8,151 bases of DNA from Verrucomicrobiales bacterium. Lineage in GTDB: Bacteria > Verrucomicrobiota > Verrucomicrobiia > Verrucomicrobiales > SKLO01. How positions within the stretch are numbered: position 1 is the stretch's first letter; each line of letters opens with the position of its first letter. A program made the translations under genes and the position numbers. Positions 6,180 to 8,151 of this stretch are shown piece by piece. The notes beneath the pieces were generated by a model. That model was not told the origin of the DNA and made no database searches. It was given only the letters and a program-made list of their open reading frames with translations. Where the stretch lies: assembly GCA_007123195.1 (NCBI GenBank), contig SKLO01000059.1:1-8151 (forward strand), read 5' to 3'.

Positions 6180-8151
6180 ATGCACCAAAGCCATCCGGGG
6201 CTGACCTCCGGCGCCGCCCCGCGCCTTGTCATCGTCACGTTCGTTCTTTTTTTCAACGCCATCCACGCCGTGGAAGCGGCCGAGCGGGACCAGGATCAAG
6301 CCCAGGCCACCGACCAATCCGGGGCCGCCACCGCCGAGACGGCGGCGCGCCTTCACCCGGGACTTGGCAACTACCAGCGCGAAGTCGCCAGCACCTCGAA
6401 CGAGGCCCGCGAATGGTTTCACCACGGTTTGGAGTGGCTCTACGGCTTCAACCACGACGAGGCGGTGCGCTCGTTCGAACAGGCGGTCGCGCTGGACCCG
6501 GACTTCGCGCTCGCGTGGTGGGGCATCGCCTACGCGCTCGGACCGCACATCAACAATCCGGTCATGACCGAGGAACAGTCCGAGGCGGCCTTCGAGGCGA
6601 CCCGCGAGGCGCTCCAGCGCATCGACCATGCCGCACCGGTCGAACAGGCCCTGATCCGCGCGCTGCCGGCCCGCTATCGGACGCCGCCACCCGAGGATCG
6701 CGCCGAACTGGATCAGGCATTCGCCGCCGCCATGGAGGAGGTGTGGCAGCGGTTCCCTGACGACCCTGACGTGGCCACGCTGTTCGCCGAGTCGCTGATG
6801 AACCTGCAGCCATGGGACCTTTGGACCCTCGACGGGGAACCGAAGGGGCGCGCCCTGGAGGTTGTCGAGGTGCTTGAGCAGGCGATGGAGCTGGATCAAG
6901 ATCACCCGGGGGCGAACCATCTCTACATCCACGCGGTCGAGGCCTCGCCGGAGCCGGAGCGCGCGCTGGAGGCCGCCGCACGTCTGCCCGACCTCGTTCC
7001 CGGCTCGGGCCATCTGGTGCACATGCCGGCCCACATCCATGCCCGCATGGGTCAATGGGATCGGGCCTCGGACGCCAATGAGCGGGCGATCGAAGTCGAT
7101 CGCGCCTACTTCGAGGCCGCTCCCGAACCCGGATTCTACATCATCTATTACCTCCACAACATGCACTTCCTCGCCTGGTCGGCGATGATGGAAGGTCGTT
7201 ATGAAACCGCCCTGCAGGCGGCGCGCGAGGTCGAGCGCGACATGCCGGAACCCCTGCTGCAGGGCATGGCGTTCGTGGCCGACGGCTTCATGCCGGTGAC
7301 CTATCACGTGCTGATCCGCTTTGGTGAGTGGGACCGGATCCTGAACGAGCCCGAGCCCGACGACTACCGGCTGACCAGCCGCGCCCACTGGCACTACGCC
7401 CGCTCACTGGCCCTGACCAACCTCGGCCGGCTCGGTCAGGCGCGCGCAGAGCTGGAACAGCTGGAAGACCTGGCGGAAAAAATGCCCGACCACTGGGAAA
7501 TCAGTTTCAATCCGTCCAACCAGGTGGCCCAGCTTGCCGTGCTGATGGCGCGCGGCGAACTCGCCTACCACGACGGCCGGCCGGAGGACGCGTTTGCCAC
7601 CCTGCGCAAGGCGGTTGCACTGGAGGACCGGCTTGCCTACGCCGAGCCGCCGGCCTGGATGGTGCCGGTGCGGCACGCGCTGGGGGCGCTGCTGCTCGCC
7701 GAGGATCGACCTGACGAGGCGGAACAGGTTTATCTCGCGGACCTGGAGAGGCACCCCGACAACGGCTGGGCCCTGCTCGGCCTGCGGCAGTCGCTGGAGG
7801 CCCAGGACCGCACCGACGAAGCCGGCCAAGTCGCCGCGCGGCTGCAGGACAGTTGGCGGCGCGCCGACGTGCAACCGCTCGCGTCCTGCTTCTGCCACCC
7901 CGACGAGCACGAGGCCCGTCGACATCGACACGGCGTGGTCGATTTCCCGGTGTCCGGCAACGAAGCCGCGCAGCGGTCGATCGAGGCCGGCCTGGCCCAC
8001 CTGCACCACATGATGTATGAGCAGGCGCGCCCCTATTTCGAGGCCGCAGCGGCGGCCGATCCCGACTGCGCCATGGCGCATTGGGGCATCGCCATGACCA
8101 GCTTCCAGCCGCTGTGGCACCCGACCAGCAGCGACAACCTCGAGCGCGGCA
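6180..8151 (+). CDS. Exported two-module TPR protein (3' end cut by window edge)
   Basis: The frame is open from ATG 6180 to the right edge, giving 657 complete visible residues and no stop. A signal peptide is clear: R15, hydrophobic core LVIVTFVLFFNAI (16-28), likely cleavage after A33 in AVEA. The first module starts at N74 with a TPR unit (about 76-110) containing LYGFNHDEAV and LDPDFALAWWGIAYALG, then GPHINNPVMTEEQS, typical of a widespread exported TPR family. Further marks are LYIHAVEASPEPERAL and HLVHMPAHIHARMGQWDRA, whose His cluster is H278, H281, H285 and H287. More TPR-like helices (AEQVYLADLERHPDNGWALLGL) follow to about residue 560. A Cys/His-rich stretch (C570, C572, H573, H577, H582, H584) leads into a second module beginning near D588 and N594, with ADPDCAMAHWGIAM and PLWHP. 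The function is unknown; TPR proteins usually hold protein partners, here outside the cytoplasm. It is transcribed divergently from the NERD-helicase gene. Confidence 0.9.
   Translation, partial: MHQSHPGLTSGAAPRLVIVTFVLFFNAIHAVEAAERDQDQAQATDQSGAATAETAARLHPGLGNYQREVASTSNEAREWFHHGLEWLYGFNHDEAVRSFEQAVALDPDFALAWWGIAYALGPHINNPVMTEEQSEAAFEATREALQRIDHAAPVEQALIRALPARYRTPPPEDRAELDQAFAAAMEEVWQRFPDDPDVATLFAESLMNLQPWDLWTLDGEPKGRALEVVEVLEQAMELDQDHPGANHLYIHAVEASPEPERALEAAARLPDLVPGSGHLVHMPAHIHARMGQWDRASDANERAIEVDRAYFEAAPEPGFYIIYYLHNMHFLAWSAMMEGRYETALQAAREVERDMPEPLLQGMAFVADGFMPVTYHVLIRFGEWDRILNEPEPDDYRLTSRAHWHYARSLALTNLGRLGQARAELEQLEDLAEKMPDHWEISFNPSNQVAQLAVLMARGELAYHDGRPEDAFATLRKAVALEDRLAYAEPPAWMVPVRHALGALLLAEDRPDEAEQVYLADLERHPDNGWALLGLRQSLEAQDRTDEAGQVAARLQDSWRRADVQPLASCFCHPDEHEARRHRHGVVDFPVSGNEAAQRSIEAGLAHLHHMMYEQARPYFEAAAAADPDCAMAHWGIAMTSFQPLWHPTSSDNLERG

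Noticed and set aside
6030..7394. A 454-codon open frame on the minus strand opposite the TPR gene
   Set aside because: The plus-strand TPR protein has a signal peptide, a strong ribosome site and conserved motifs. The antisense product has no recognisable domain and would run through the TPR promoter region.

Overview
This GC-rich window (roughly two thirds G+C by eye) carries four protein genes and one divergent intergenic region. It most likely comes from a planctomycete or a close PVC-group relative. The main reason is the adjacent pair of a planctomycete-type cytochrome protein (PSCyt1-PSCyt2-PSD1, i.e. DUF1549/DUF1553) and a Tat-exported DUF1501 protein. This pair is a hallmark of Planctomycetota, although Verrucomicrobiota and other soil or marine lineages also carry it. 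The assignment rests on gene content only; there is no rRNA or other phylogenetic marker here.

Layout. The left 5.75 kb is read on the minus strand, in the order NERD-helicase gene (5752 to 4016), cytochrome/DUF1553 gene (3807 to 1441), then DUF1501 gene (1406 to beyond the left edge). The last two are 34 bases apart and almost certainly form one operon. The NERD-helicase gene is separated from them by about 208 bases that hold an inverted repeat and no clear terminator or promoter, so co-transcription is uncertain. Bases 5753-6179 form a divergent intergenic region with several short inverted repeats, a TGTCA/TGACA cluster overlapping a TTGACA hexamer, a candidate promoter and a hairpin directly before a strong Shine-Dalgarno site. 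From 6180 to the right edge, on the plus strand, runs a large exported TPR protein that is cut off by the window end.

How the genes may work together. The cytochrome and DUF1501 proteins are both predicted to be exported, the first with a Sec-type signal (needed for covalent haem attachment outside the cytoplasm) and the second with a twin-arginine signal. They probably act as a pair, but the family has no established biochemical role. The TPR protein is also exported and is built from two related TPR modules joined by a Cys/His-rich linker. The NERD-SF1 helicase is cytoplasmic and has no evident functional link to its neighbours; it could act in DNA repair or in phage defence. No mobile element, CRISPR array, tRNA or rRNA was seen. 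No clearly new multi-gene system is evident. The most unusual items are the two-module TPR protein with its Cys/His linker and the structured divergent control region.
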